NCBI GenBank assembly: GCA_033283335.1
Contig: JAWMQP010000005.1
Span: forward strand, 186,001 to 250,000
DNA length: 64,000 bases
Direction of reading: 5' to 3'
Origin: Pseudomaricurvus sp033283335
GTDB lineage: Bacteria > Pseudomonadota > Gammaproteobacteria > Pseudomonadales > Cellvibrionaceae
Below are positions 44,929 through 52,227 of the stretch, one piece after another. The translations under genes and the position numbers were made by a program. The notes under the pieces are model-generated. The model did not search any database and was not told where the DNA came from. It saw only the letters and a program-made list of their open reading frames with translations. How positions within the stretch are numbered: position 1 is the stretch's first letter; every line of letters starts with the position of its first letter.

Positions 44929-45465
44929 TCAGCGCTTCGTCACCCCCAACTCACCCAGAGTCGCGGCCATATCTTCCGCCGAGGTTGCCGGTTTCACATC
45001 CGTATCAATTTTTAAAATTGTACCGTCCTCGCCAATGTAAAACGTATGACGCTTGGCGAAACCCATCCAGTGCATCACATCATAAGCCTTCGCCACGTTT
45101 TTTTCCGGGTCACTCAACAGCGGAAAGTCGGCTTCAGTTTCCTTGGCAAAACCCTCGTTGTCTTCCAGCGGATCGACACTTGCCATAAAGTAAGTGACAT
45201 CGTATTCGCGAATCAGATGGCCGTTTTGAGCCAACGACTTGCACTCAATGGTGCAACCGCGGGTATAGGCTTTGGGAAACCAGGCCAATACCACCGCCTG
45301 TTTGCCGCGGAAATCAGATAGCGTATACGTGTTGCCATCCGAACCCTGCAGGGTGAAGTCAGGGGCAGGATCGCCCACCTCCAAGGCCGCTGCAGTAAAG
45401 CTTAAGCCCGATATCAACAAGGCGATCGATAACCCGCGTAACAGCGGTTTCATCAGGGTGGTCAT
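44929..45465 (-). CDS. Periplasmic thiol peroxiredoxin (AhpC/TSA, Bcp-like)
   Basis: 178 residues with a signal peptide (SIALLISGLSFTAAALEVG). The thioredoxin fold contains PDFTLQGSDGNTYTLSDFRG and the peroxidatic cysteine in YTRGCTIECKSL, with a second Cys four residues on, as in Bcp-type enzymes. It reduces peroxides, here apparently in the periplasm, which is uncommon for Bcp. Confidence 0.88.
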   Translation of the reverse strand: MTTLMKPLLRGLSIALLISGLSFTAAALEVGDPAPDFTLQGSDGNTYTLSDFRGKQAVVLAWFPKAYTRGCTIECKSLAQNGHLIREYDVTYFMASVDPLEDNEGFAKETEADFPLLSDPEKNVAKAYDVMHWMGFAKRHTFYIGEDGTILKIDTDVKPATSAEDMAATLGELGVTKR

Positions 45466-45578
45466 AGTGTCTCCATTACCAGTTTGGTCTAAGTGTTATG
45501 CAACATCATACGTGATTATGCCCGTTCGGATCACCCATGCGAAACATCGCGCCATGCCGAAAGCAGTTAAACCAATCC

Positions 45579-46685
45579 TTATTCCACAAATTGCACGGCT
45601 ACCGCTGGCGGCAAAAAGCTGGAGACCAGTTGCCAGTCATCGCCATCGTTGTCACTTAGCCAGAGATTACCCGTGGTACTAGCCATGGCCAGCTGCTCAC
45701 CGCGGGTATCGATGGCCAGGGCATGACGATAGACCAGGTCGTAACTGGGCTGATCCGGCAGACCATTGCGTAACGCCTTGAACTGCTGACCACCGTCATC
45801 GGTGCGTGTCACTACAAATTCATTATTCACCGGGTAGCGAAACTCATCTTTAATCGCCGGCACAAACCAGGCACGCTGCGGCTGTTGCGGATGCACGGCC
45901 ACAGCAAAGCCAAACGAAGAAGGTTGGGCTTTGACCTCCTGCCAGCTGGCGCAATTGTCTTCGGATTTGAAAATACCATTGTGGTGTTGCACCCAAAAAC
46001 AATCGGGCTGGCCGGCACACTGCACCAGCCGGTGAGGATCCTGAATGGTCGGGTTGTCGCGCTGCTCAGGCGGCATATATTCCGCCCACATACCTTGAGT
46101 CGTCACCTGCCAGGAGCCGCCTCCATCGCGACTCTGCCAGACTCCGCCACAGGAAATGGCCACAGTGAGCCAGTCAGGGTTGCGAGGATCAATACAGATG
46201 GAGTGAATGCCGGGTGCGTCGTAGCCGCCTCCAAACCACTGACTGCGGCTGGGCTGTTGCCACAATGATTCGTTCAACTGCCAGCTATCTCCCCAATCGT
46301 CGCTGACAAATAAACCGCCCGGCAGGGTACCCGCCCACAGACGACCGCGTCTGTCCGCCTGCAGAGACCAGATCATCTCCAGACTGGGGCCGTCTTGTTC
46401 CTCGCCTGTCGAAACATCAGCCTGGGGGAAGGCTGGCACCGCCACTTCCTGCCAGCTCTGTCCCTCATCGTTGGAGCGATGCAACTTGGTGCCAAAATGG
46501 CCCAGGTTCAACGCCACCAGCCAGTGTCCCTGACCTTGATCCTGACCCTGATCCTGAACCTGGCCCTGCCACATCGAAGAGACCGGCTCCCCCTTGAAGG
46601 CGTGGTTGGCAATTGCCCATTTGCCCTGCTTTCGCTGAAGATCAAACAGGCCTTTGCGCGTGCCCAGTAACAGACGATCGCTCAT
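45579..46685 (-). CDS. BNR/Asp-box repeat beta-propeller protein
   Basis: 368 residues, no signal peptide. At least six Asp-box-like repeats are visible: SNDEGQSWQEV, SDDWGDSWQL, SRDGGGSWQV, SEDNCASWQEV, RTDDGGQQFKAL and SDNDGDDWQLV. Sialidase-type beta propellers carry such boxes, but sialidase catalytic residues are not evident. The next upstream gene encodes a MoaD/ThiS-like protein; the pairing recurs in several bacteria as I recall, suggesting an uncharacterised conjugation or sulfur-carrier function. Confidence 0.82.
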   Translation of the reverse strand: MSDRLLLGTRKGLFDLQRKQGKWAIANHAFKGEPVSSMWQGQVQDQGQDQGQGHWLVALNLGHFGTKLHRSNDEGQSWQEVAVPAFPQADVSTGEEQDGPSLEMIWSLQADRRGRLWAGTLPGGLFVSDDWGDSWQLNESLWQQPSRSQWFGGGYDAPGIHSICIDPRNPDWLTVAISCGGVWQSRDGGGSWQVTTQGMWAEYMPPEQRDNPTIQDPHRLVQCAGQPDCFWVQHHNGIFKSEDNCASWQEVKAQPSSFGFAVAVHPQQPQRAWFVPAIKDEFRYPVNNEFVVTRTDDGGQQFKALRNGLPDQPSYDLVYRHALAIDTRGEQLAMASTTGNLWLSDNDGDDWQLVSSFLPPAVAVQFVE

Positions 46686-46728
46686 GAAGTCTCTCCTCAG
46701 AAATTATCCTCAGGGTTGCAGTTATCAG

Positions 46729-46998
46729 CTATCCACCGGACAGGGCCTGCATCAGGTAGACTTCGTCCCCAGCCGATACGGGCCAGGTCAGGGCCTGGTC
46801 CCTGGGCACCATCTGGCCGCCGACAAAAATGGCCACATGCCGTCGCAAGCGTCCCTGATCATCCAGCAGATAGCCCCGCAGACGCGGGTAATCCACAGCC
46901 AGCGCATCCAGCAGTTCGAGAAGGTTGTCGCCCGGGTATGATCGGGCAGTAGCGGGACCCACCTCACGCAACCTGGGCGTACAAATCACCGTAGCCAT
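46729..46998 (-). CDS. MoaD/ThiS-like ubiquitin-fold protein
   Basis: 89 residues ending in the exposed GG of sulfur-carrier and ubiquitin-like proteins (ALSGG). FVGGQMVPRDQALTWPVSAG matches the beta-grasp fold. MoaD and ThiS are activated by a MoeB/ThiF enzyme; none is visible here. The partner is the adjacent BNR protein, not molybdopterin or thiamine genes, so the role is probably different from canonical MoaD/ThiS. Confidence 0.82.
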   Translation of the reverse strand: MATVICTPRLREVGPATARSYPGDNLLELLDALAVDYPRLRGYLLDDQGRLRRHVAIFVGGQMVPRDQALTWPVSAGDEVYLMQALSGG

Positions 46999-47033
46999 AA
47001 GTCAAAAGTCATAGGTCAAACGTTATAGGTCGT

Positions 47034-48023
47034 TCAAAACTCGTCGACATTGAACATCAGCATCAACGTGCCACCACGCAGCTCACTGCCGTAATTGAAA
47101 TCGATACCAATGCCCACGTTATCCAACAGCGCAAACCTGTCGCCGGTATCCATCAGCCAGCCAATACCAAGCTCCAGATAGTGAGAGTTCTCCAACTGGC
47201 GAGACAGGTCACCGCTCACATCCACCCGCGCCAGGCGCAGCCACAGACTGTGGGCACCATTGCTGTCAGCAAACGCCAGCGGCTTTCTCAGGCCAATACC
47301 GTTGGACCAATAGGACGCCTCCGGTTTCACCTCCTGGGCGGCGCTGTCCGGATTGATTGAACTGCCCGTCAGGTAGCGATAACGACTGAACAAACGCCAG
47401 CGATAGCCCCTGGAGGCCCAGCGATAATAGAGTCCCAGTCCGGGTTCGAGCAGTATTGCCTCGGCGTGGTAATTGGTGATCACTCCATCCAAGAGCGGTG
47501 CCAGAAGTCGTGACTCAGGACTGTTGAACTTCACACGATTACGCAGCCGCATCCAGGCCAGGTTAGTCTCCAGCTGCACTTGCCAATGCTCACCCAAATC
47601 GCGGCGATAGCCCAAACCGGCCCAGGCGGAGTAGACCTGTTGATCGATGTCGTCTTCAGCCTCCTGACTTTCAAAAACCAGGCGAGATTCCTGCTCGACA
47701 TCCAGATAAGCCAGTTTGGTTAACAGCCAGAGATGCTCAGTGTCCGTCTCGTGCGAGAGGGCCCAGCGCCAGGGCAGACTGAACTGTTTGAGGGACTCCC
47801 GCACCCCAAGACTCTGCTCATTGCCCAGGTTGTCATTGTCCGTGCCCAGTAACTCATTGGGATCAAAGTTCCAGAACCCCAGCCGCATTACCTCATCGTC
47901 ACTCAGCAGGGCCGCTATGGCAAAGTTACTGGCCAGTGAATCCCGCCCAAACTGCTCCAGCGGTGTGGCAGCCTGTGCCGAGGCTACAATTCCCGGAGAG
48001 GCCAACAAGCACAGCCTGATCAT
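47034..48023 (-). CDS. Outer-membrane beta-barrel protein, solitary autotransporter-barrel type
   Basis: 329 residues from ATG 48023, which gives a signal peptide of sensible length (LCLLASPGIVASAQAAT). The rest alternates hydrophobic and polar residues in strands (LGYRRDLGEHWQVQLETNLA, GLGLYYRWASRGYRWRLFSR) and ends with a terminal aromatic (MLMFNVDEF), as barrels do. It resembles barrels annotated as solitary outer-membrane autotransporter-like domains; no passenger is present. Role unknown. Confidence 0.72.
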   Translation of the reverse strand: MIRLCLLASPGIVASAQAATPLEQFGRDSLASNFAIAALLSDDEVMRLGFWNFDPNELLGTDNDNLGNEQSLGVRESLKQFSLPWRWALSHETDTEHLWLLTKLAYLDVEQESRLVFESQEAEDDIDQQVYSAWAGLGYRRDLGEHWQVQLETNLAWMRLRNRVKFNSPESRLLAPLLDGVITNYHAEAILLEPGLGLYYRWASRGYRWRLFSRYRYLTGSSINPDSAAQEVKPEASYWSNGIGLRKPLAFADSNGAHSLWLRLARVDVSGDLSRQLENSHYLELGIGWLMDTGDRFALLDNVGIGIDFNYGSELRGGTLMLMFNVDEF

Positions 48024-48146
48024 TAACCTGATGCTGGGGGCCAGCAACGATGTTCGATAAACCAAGGTCGTCGTCCATTCAACCAGTGAATTCGGCGACA
48101 AAAAGTTGCCGACCGATGGCTTGAGTTTAGTACAGCTGCACTTGTC

Positions 48147-49094
48147 TCATCGGCAACGGCACTGCATCAGCTGCAGATGTTGCAGACAGGCACGGGCCAG
48201 CGCTTGGCGATCTTCGAGACTGCGCATCACCGTATCGGCCACCTCACAGCGGGCGTTACCCTCCACCAAATCCGCATCCACCCGGTCCACCAGAGTCAGA
48301 TCGACAAAGTCGCAGTACAGCTCCGCTGTGATATCCGCACGCGGTGTCACACCCAGTTCGGTCATGATTTTTGCCGCCGGTCCTTTGAGGGCCATCCCAC
48401 CGACTATGGGCGATACCGCCAGTATAGGTACTCGCGCCTGCATCAACTGTTGACGTAAACCGGCAACCGCCAACATCGGCATCACGCTTAAATACGGGTT
48501 GGAGGGACAGACGATGATGCCCGCCAGCTGTGGGTGATCCAGAGCGGCCTGCACCGCCGGGCTGAGGCGAGCCTGTTCCGCCCCCTGATACTGCAGCTGT
48601 TGCAGTACCGGCTGGGCACGGCGACCGACAAAGTAGCGCTGGAACGCCAACACGCCTTCATCAGTGTCCACCAGGGTTCGCAACGATTGATCGGTGACCG
48701 GCACCACCCGATGTTCGACCCCCAGTCGCTGAGCCAACTGCGCCGCCACACCTGAGGGTGTCAGCCCCTGCTCGAGCAGCGAGCGGCGCAACAGGTGCAA
48801 GGCGATGTCCTTGTCACCCAGTAAAAACCAGTCGGGGGCGTTCAGAGCACGCAGCTCTTCCATTACACCCCAGCTTTCTCCGGATCGACCCCAGCCCTGC
48901 TCTGGATTGGCTTTGCCTGCGAGGGTGTAAAGTACCGTATCCAGGTCCGGCCACACCGGCAGCCCCAGGTGCTCAAAATCATCCCCCACATTGACGGCAA
49001 CGGTCAGCTGCTCGGGCGCTAATACCTGGGCCAGGCCATGGGCCAGTTTCGCCCCCCCGACACCGCCAGAGAGGGCCAGATAATGTGGCATCAT
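48147..49094 (-). CDS. cofD: 2-phospho-L-lactate transferase of F420 synthesis
   Basis: 315 residues from ATG 49094, which overlaps the cofE stop as ATGA. CofD joins an activated phospho-lactate or equivalent to the deazaflavin Fo to make F420-0 or its dehydro form. Signatures are LALSGGVGGAKLAHGLA, VNVGDDFEHLGL, PSNPYLSVMPML and SPIVGGMALKGPAAKIM. Last gene of the LysR-cofE-cofD run. Confidence 0.95.
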   Translation of the reverse strand: MMPHYLALSGGVGGAKLAHGLAQVLAPEQLTVAVNVGDDFEHLGLPVWPDLDTVLYTLAGKANPEQGWGRSGESWGVMEELRALNAPDWFLLGDKDIALHLLRRSLLEQGLTPSGVAAQLAQRLGVEHRVVPVTDQSLRTLVDTDEGVLAFQRYFVGRRAQPVLQQLQYQGAEQARLSPAVQAALDHPQLAGIIVCPSNPYLSVMPMLAVAGLRQQLMQARVPILAVSPIVGGMALKGPAAKIMTELGVTPRADITAELYCDFVDLTLVDRVDADLVEGNARCEVADTVMRSLEDRQALARACLQHLQLMQCRCR

Positions 49095-49867
49095 TGGAAC
49101 AGATCCTCTTCCGCCGCCCGCACCAGATCTGTCGCCGGCCGACTGTGCTGCAACCACTGGGGGCTGACACCGCGCACCAACACCGCCGGCGTTCCCTCCG
49201 CCGCTTCACCACACACCAGCGTCGCCGTGGCACAGAGCTGATCACCCACGGCCAGCTGGGTAACGCCCAGTACCCGGCCCTCGCGATCCTTAGCACCGCG
49301 TAAATCGTAAAGAGCACTTAATCCTGCACAGCCAATACAGGTACCGCAAACCCCCATCCGCCAGGGACGACCAAAACTGTCCGCGATGAGCACCGCTACC
49401 CGCAGGCCCAGCTGCTGCTCAATTTTGCAGCTGAGTGCTGCGGCTGATGCATCGGGATCTTCCGGCAACAGCAGCGCACATCCTGCGCCGCCGGGTACAT
49501 TCGACTGATCAATACCGGCGTTGGCGAGGGTAAATCCGAGTTTGTGACGCACAATCAGGACCCCGGGAACCGCACGCAGCACCGCAGTCGATTGACGCAG
49601 GATCAATTCCACCAGCCGCGGATCCTTGAGACAGACACCGGCCAGGCGCACGGCCTCCTCGCCCGCAGTGATGGAATCCAGTCCCATCGTCCGCCCCTCT
49701 GCCTTGGACACAATTTTTTGTGCCAAGATCAGGACATCGCCATGGCGCAACTGCTGACCGGCACCCGCCAGACCGTCCAGAAGCAAAGGCAACAGATCAT
49801 CCCCTGCTGATACTTCAGGTAGGCCCGGCAACGGATGGAAACACAGCGATTGGGGAATTAACGACAT
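49091..49867 (-). CDS. cofE: Coenzyme F420-0:L-glutamate ligase
   Basis: 258 residues, single-domain CofE. It adds glutamates to F420-0. LRHGDVLILAQKIVSKAEGR, TLANAGIDQSNV and DSFGRPWRMGV support the assignment. An unusual series of cysteines, CGTCIGC, follows the GRPWR motif where relatives have small residues; its meaning is unknown. There is no C-terminal FMN domain of the FbiB type, so the dehydro-F420 reductase is not fused here. Overlaps the LysR stop by ten bases. Confidence 0.92.
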   Translation of the reverse strand: MSLIPQSLCFHPLPGLPEVSAGDDLLPLLLDGLAGAGQQLRHGDVLILAQKIVSKAEGRTMGLDSITAGEEAVRLAGVCLKDPRLVELILRQSTAVLRAVPGVLIVRHKLGFTLANAGIDQSNVPGGAGCALLLPEDPDASAAALSCKIEQQLGLRVAVLIADSFGRPWRMGVCGTCIGCAGLSALYDLRGAKDREGRVLGVTQLAVGDQLCATATLVCGEAAEGTPAVLVRGVSPQWLQHSRPATDLVRAAEEDLFQ

Positions 49868-50745
49868 ACACAGTCCCGTATATAAGCTTGAATAAAGTCG
49901 ATGATGGAGGCCGCAGCCGGCGACAACTTACGACTCTCGAGCCGCGCCAGGCAAATTTCCACTTCCGAGGGACGCTCCAGGTCCGACACCTGGATATTGA
50001 TGATGCGACCCGCGTCATAGTCCTCTTTCACCAACAGTGGTGAAGACACCCAAATGGCATCGGTATGCAGCACGGTACTTTTCAGCACATCGTAATTGTC
50101 GCAGATAAAGGAGCCATCGGTGCGCAGCGCCGACTCATCCGACAACTCAACCGCACTGAGTATGGGGTAGTGAAACATCTGGTCGCGGGTGATGACATCC
50201 AAGCGGGTAAGTGGATGGTCCGCCCGCACCAGCAGTGACAGGGGAATAGCACCCAGCACCTGATAGTGCGTTCCCGGCCGATAATGCATCTGGCCCAGCC
50301 CGCAAATCAGCATCTCAATGTGATCCTGTTGCAAGTCATCCTGCAACGCTAACGCCGATTTCACCGACGCTTGAATATTGAAACGCTGCTCGCGCCCCAT
50401 AAACTCAATACTCAAAGCCGGCAGCACCAGACTCGCGACCATAGGGCCGACCCCCAGGCTGACTTTCTCTCCCGGACCACGGCTGTAGAGTTTGAGATTC
50501 CGCTCCCAGGTGCGGGCCTGGCGCAACAGCGACTCGGCCTCTTCCACCGCCAGGCCACCCGCCCGCGTCAACACCGCACCACTGCGGCCACGATCAAATA
50601 TTTTGACACCATAGTCGGCTTCAACACTGGCAATGCTGCGGCTCAACGCCGGTTGGGTCAGGTGCAACGCCTCAGCGGCCTTGGAAAAGCTCCCCAGCTG
50701 GGCGACGGTTACCAGGTGTTGTAACTTGCGCAGTTCGACCTTCAT
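49858..50745 (-). CDS. LysR-family transcription regulator of the F420 locus
   Basis: 295 residues. The N-terminal winged helix-turn-helix (LGSFSKAAEALHLTQPALSR) and effector-binding domain (GEKVSLGVGPMVASLVLPAL onwards) are standard. It is divergent from the F420:NADP reductase gene and overlaps cofE, so it probably controls this locus; a palindrome lies in the shared spacer. Effector unknown. Confidence 0.9.
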   Translation of the reverse strand: MKVELRKLQHLVTVAQLGSFSKAAEALHLTQPALSRSIASVEADYGVKIFDRGRSGAVLTRAGGLAVEEAESLLRQARTWERNLKLYSRGPGEKVSLGVGPMVASLVLPALSIEFMGREQRFNIQASVKSALALQDDLQQDHIEMLICGLGQMHYRPGTHYQVLGAIPLSLLVRADHPLTRLDVITRDQMFHYPILSAVELSDESALRTDGSFICDNYDVLKSTVLHTDAIWVSSPLLVKEDYDAGRIINIQVSDLERPSEVEICLARLESRKLSPAAASIIDFIQAYIRDCVCR

Positions 50746-50869
50746 GCCAGTTCGCTCCGCTTTTTAAATCCAGGCTGTCGACCTTTAATTATGAGTTTGA
50801 TTTATGGGTTATTGATTTAATTTGCACTAAAAATTATCACGCTTTTGAGCCATAGTGTACAACAGTGTG

Positions 50870-50886
50870 GAATAATTCAATTATTC
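50870..50886 (+). promoter_or_regulatory. Palindrome in the LysR/reductase promoter region
   Basis: GAATAATTCAATTATTC is a perfect 7-bp inverted repeat around a TCA centre, 38 bp before the reductase start. A TTGAGC at 50845-50850 could be its -35, putting the -10 on the palindrome. The surrounding 179-bp spacer is strongly AT-rich. Confidence 0.5.
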
Positions 50887-50924
50887 GAAAAGCCTAATAA
50901 CAATAACCAAGGGAGAGAGACACC

Positions 50925-51605
50925 ATGATTGAGACCGCTCAATCTGAAAGCATCGGCGTCATTGGCGGTACCGGCAAACTGGGCCTGGCCCTGGCCCGCC
51001 GCTGGCTGCAGGCCGGACACAAAGTCAATATTGGCTCCCGCGATAGCGCCAAAGCCCAACAAGCCGCTGAACTTCTGAATCGTGAACTGGGTACAGAAGC
51101 CCGTTTCGGCAGCAACCGCGACGTGGCTGACAGCAGTGATCTGGTGGTGATTACTGTCCCCTTTGCCGCCCAAGAAGCGACCCTGCAGGACATTAAAGCC
51201 TCGGTCCAGGGCAAGCTGGTGGTGGATACCACCGTACCCTTACAGCCTCCCAGAGTGATGCGGGTGCAACTGCCACCAGAGGGCAGCGCAGCGCTGAAGG
51301 CACAGCAGCTGCTGGGTGACGGCGTCAACCTGGTGTCCGCCTTCCACAGCGTGGCTGCCCACCGATTGGCTACCGATGACGACATTCGCTGCGACGTAAT
51401 GGTGTTTGGTGATGACAAATCCGCTCGCAGCCGGGTGGTCGAGCTGGCCAATGCCGCCCGTTTGCGGGGTATTCACGCCGGTGCACTGGCCAATTCCGTC
51501 GCTGGCGAAGCCTTGACCTCAATTCTGATTTTTATCAACAAACACTACGCCGCCGATGGCGCCGGAATCGAGTTCACCGGTGACTTGCAGATGCCTAATG
51601 AGTAA
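50925..51605 (+). CDS. npdG: F420-dependent NADP reductase
   Basis: 226 residues. It moves hydride between NADPH and F420. The Rossmann motif IGVIGGTGKLGLALARRW, the NIGSRD phosphate-recognition strand for NADP, and VSAFHSVAAHRLA for F420 contact match the Fno/NpdG family. First gene of the divergent plus run; cofC starts inside its 3' end. Confidence 0.92.
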   Translation: MIETAQSESIGVIGGTGKLGLALARRWLQAGHKVNIGSRDSAKAQQAAELLNRELGTEARFGSNRDVADSSDLVVITVPFAAQEATLQDIKASVQGKLVVDTTVPLQPPRVMRVQLPPEGSAALKAQQLLGDGVNLVSAFHSVAAHRLATDDDIRCDVMVFGDDKSARSRVVELANAARLRGIHAGALANSVAGEALTSILIFINKHYAADGAGIEFTGDLQMPNE

Positions 51606-52227
51606 CAGCCGCTCGAGCATTACGGCCCTGGTGCCCATCAAAGCTCGCTGGCAGTGCAAAACCCGTTTACAGGGCATACTCAGCGACTCTGATCGGCAAG
51701 AGCTGGTGCGAGGCATGCTGAACCACGTCCTCAACGTCTTACAGCAGGTACCTGGTGTTCAGCGCATCGTGGTCATGACGCCTGAACGCGATGAGATTGC
51801 TGCGCACATTGAAACTCTCCCCGATGAAGGCCTGGATCTTAACGACAGCCTGAAGCAGGCGCTGCAGCGCTTACACGCACAAGGTGACAAGCGGGTGCTG
51901 ATTCTGCCGGCGGACCTGGCCTGCCTGCAGGTCGCCGATATCCAGGCACTCTCAACAGCCGCTCGCGACGCCGAGGTGGTCATCGCTCCCAGCGCTGACA
52001 ACAGGGGCACCAATGCCCTGTTACTGCCGAGCAATGCCCCTATAGGCCTTCGCTTTGGCACCAATAGCTTTCGCGCTCATTGTCAGCAGGTCCAACTCTG
52101 TGGACTCAGCAGCCGGATGGTGCGGCGCTTTGGCCTCGGGTTGGATGTGGACAATTACGCGGATCTGCTTCGGTGGCGAGAAAGGGTAGCCGACCAACAG
52201 CTGTTTCGAGCGGGAGTCAGCCTATGA
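51598..52227 (+). CDS. cofC: 2-phospho-L-lactate (or related) guanylyltransferase
   Basis: 209 residues from ATG 51598, overlapping npdG by eight bases. CofC activates the three-carbon phospho-acid with GTP for CofD. Motifs ALVPIKARWQCKTRLQGIL, LILPADLACLQVADIQ and NRGTNALLLPSN fit the family. Whether it uses 2-phospholactate, phosphoenolpyruvate or 3-phosphoglycerate cannot be read here. The fbiC start overlaps its stop. Confidence 0.93.
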   Translation: MSNSRSSITALVPIKARWQCKTRLQGILSDSDRQELVRGMLNHVLNVLQQVPGVQRIVVMTPERDEIAAHIETLPDEGLDLNDSLKQALQRLHAQGDKRVLILPADLACLQVADIQALSTAARDAEVVIAPSADNRGTNALLLPSNAPIGLRFGTNSFRAHCQQVQLCGLSSRMVRRFGLGLDVDNYADLLRWRERVADQQLFRAGVSL

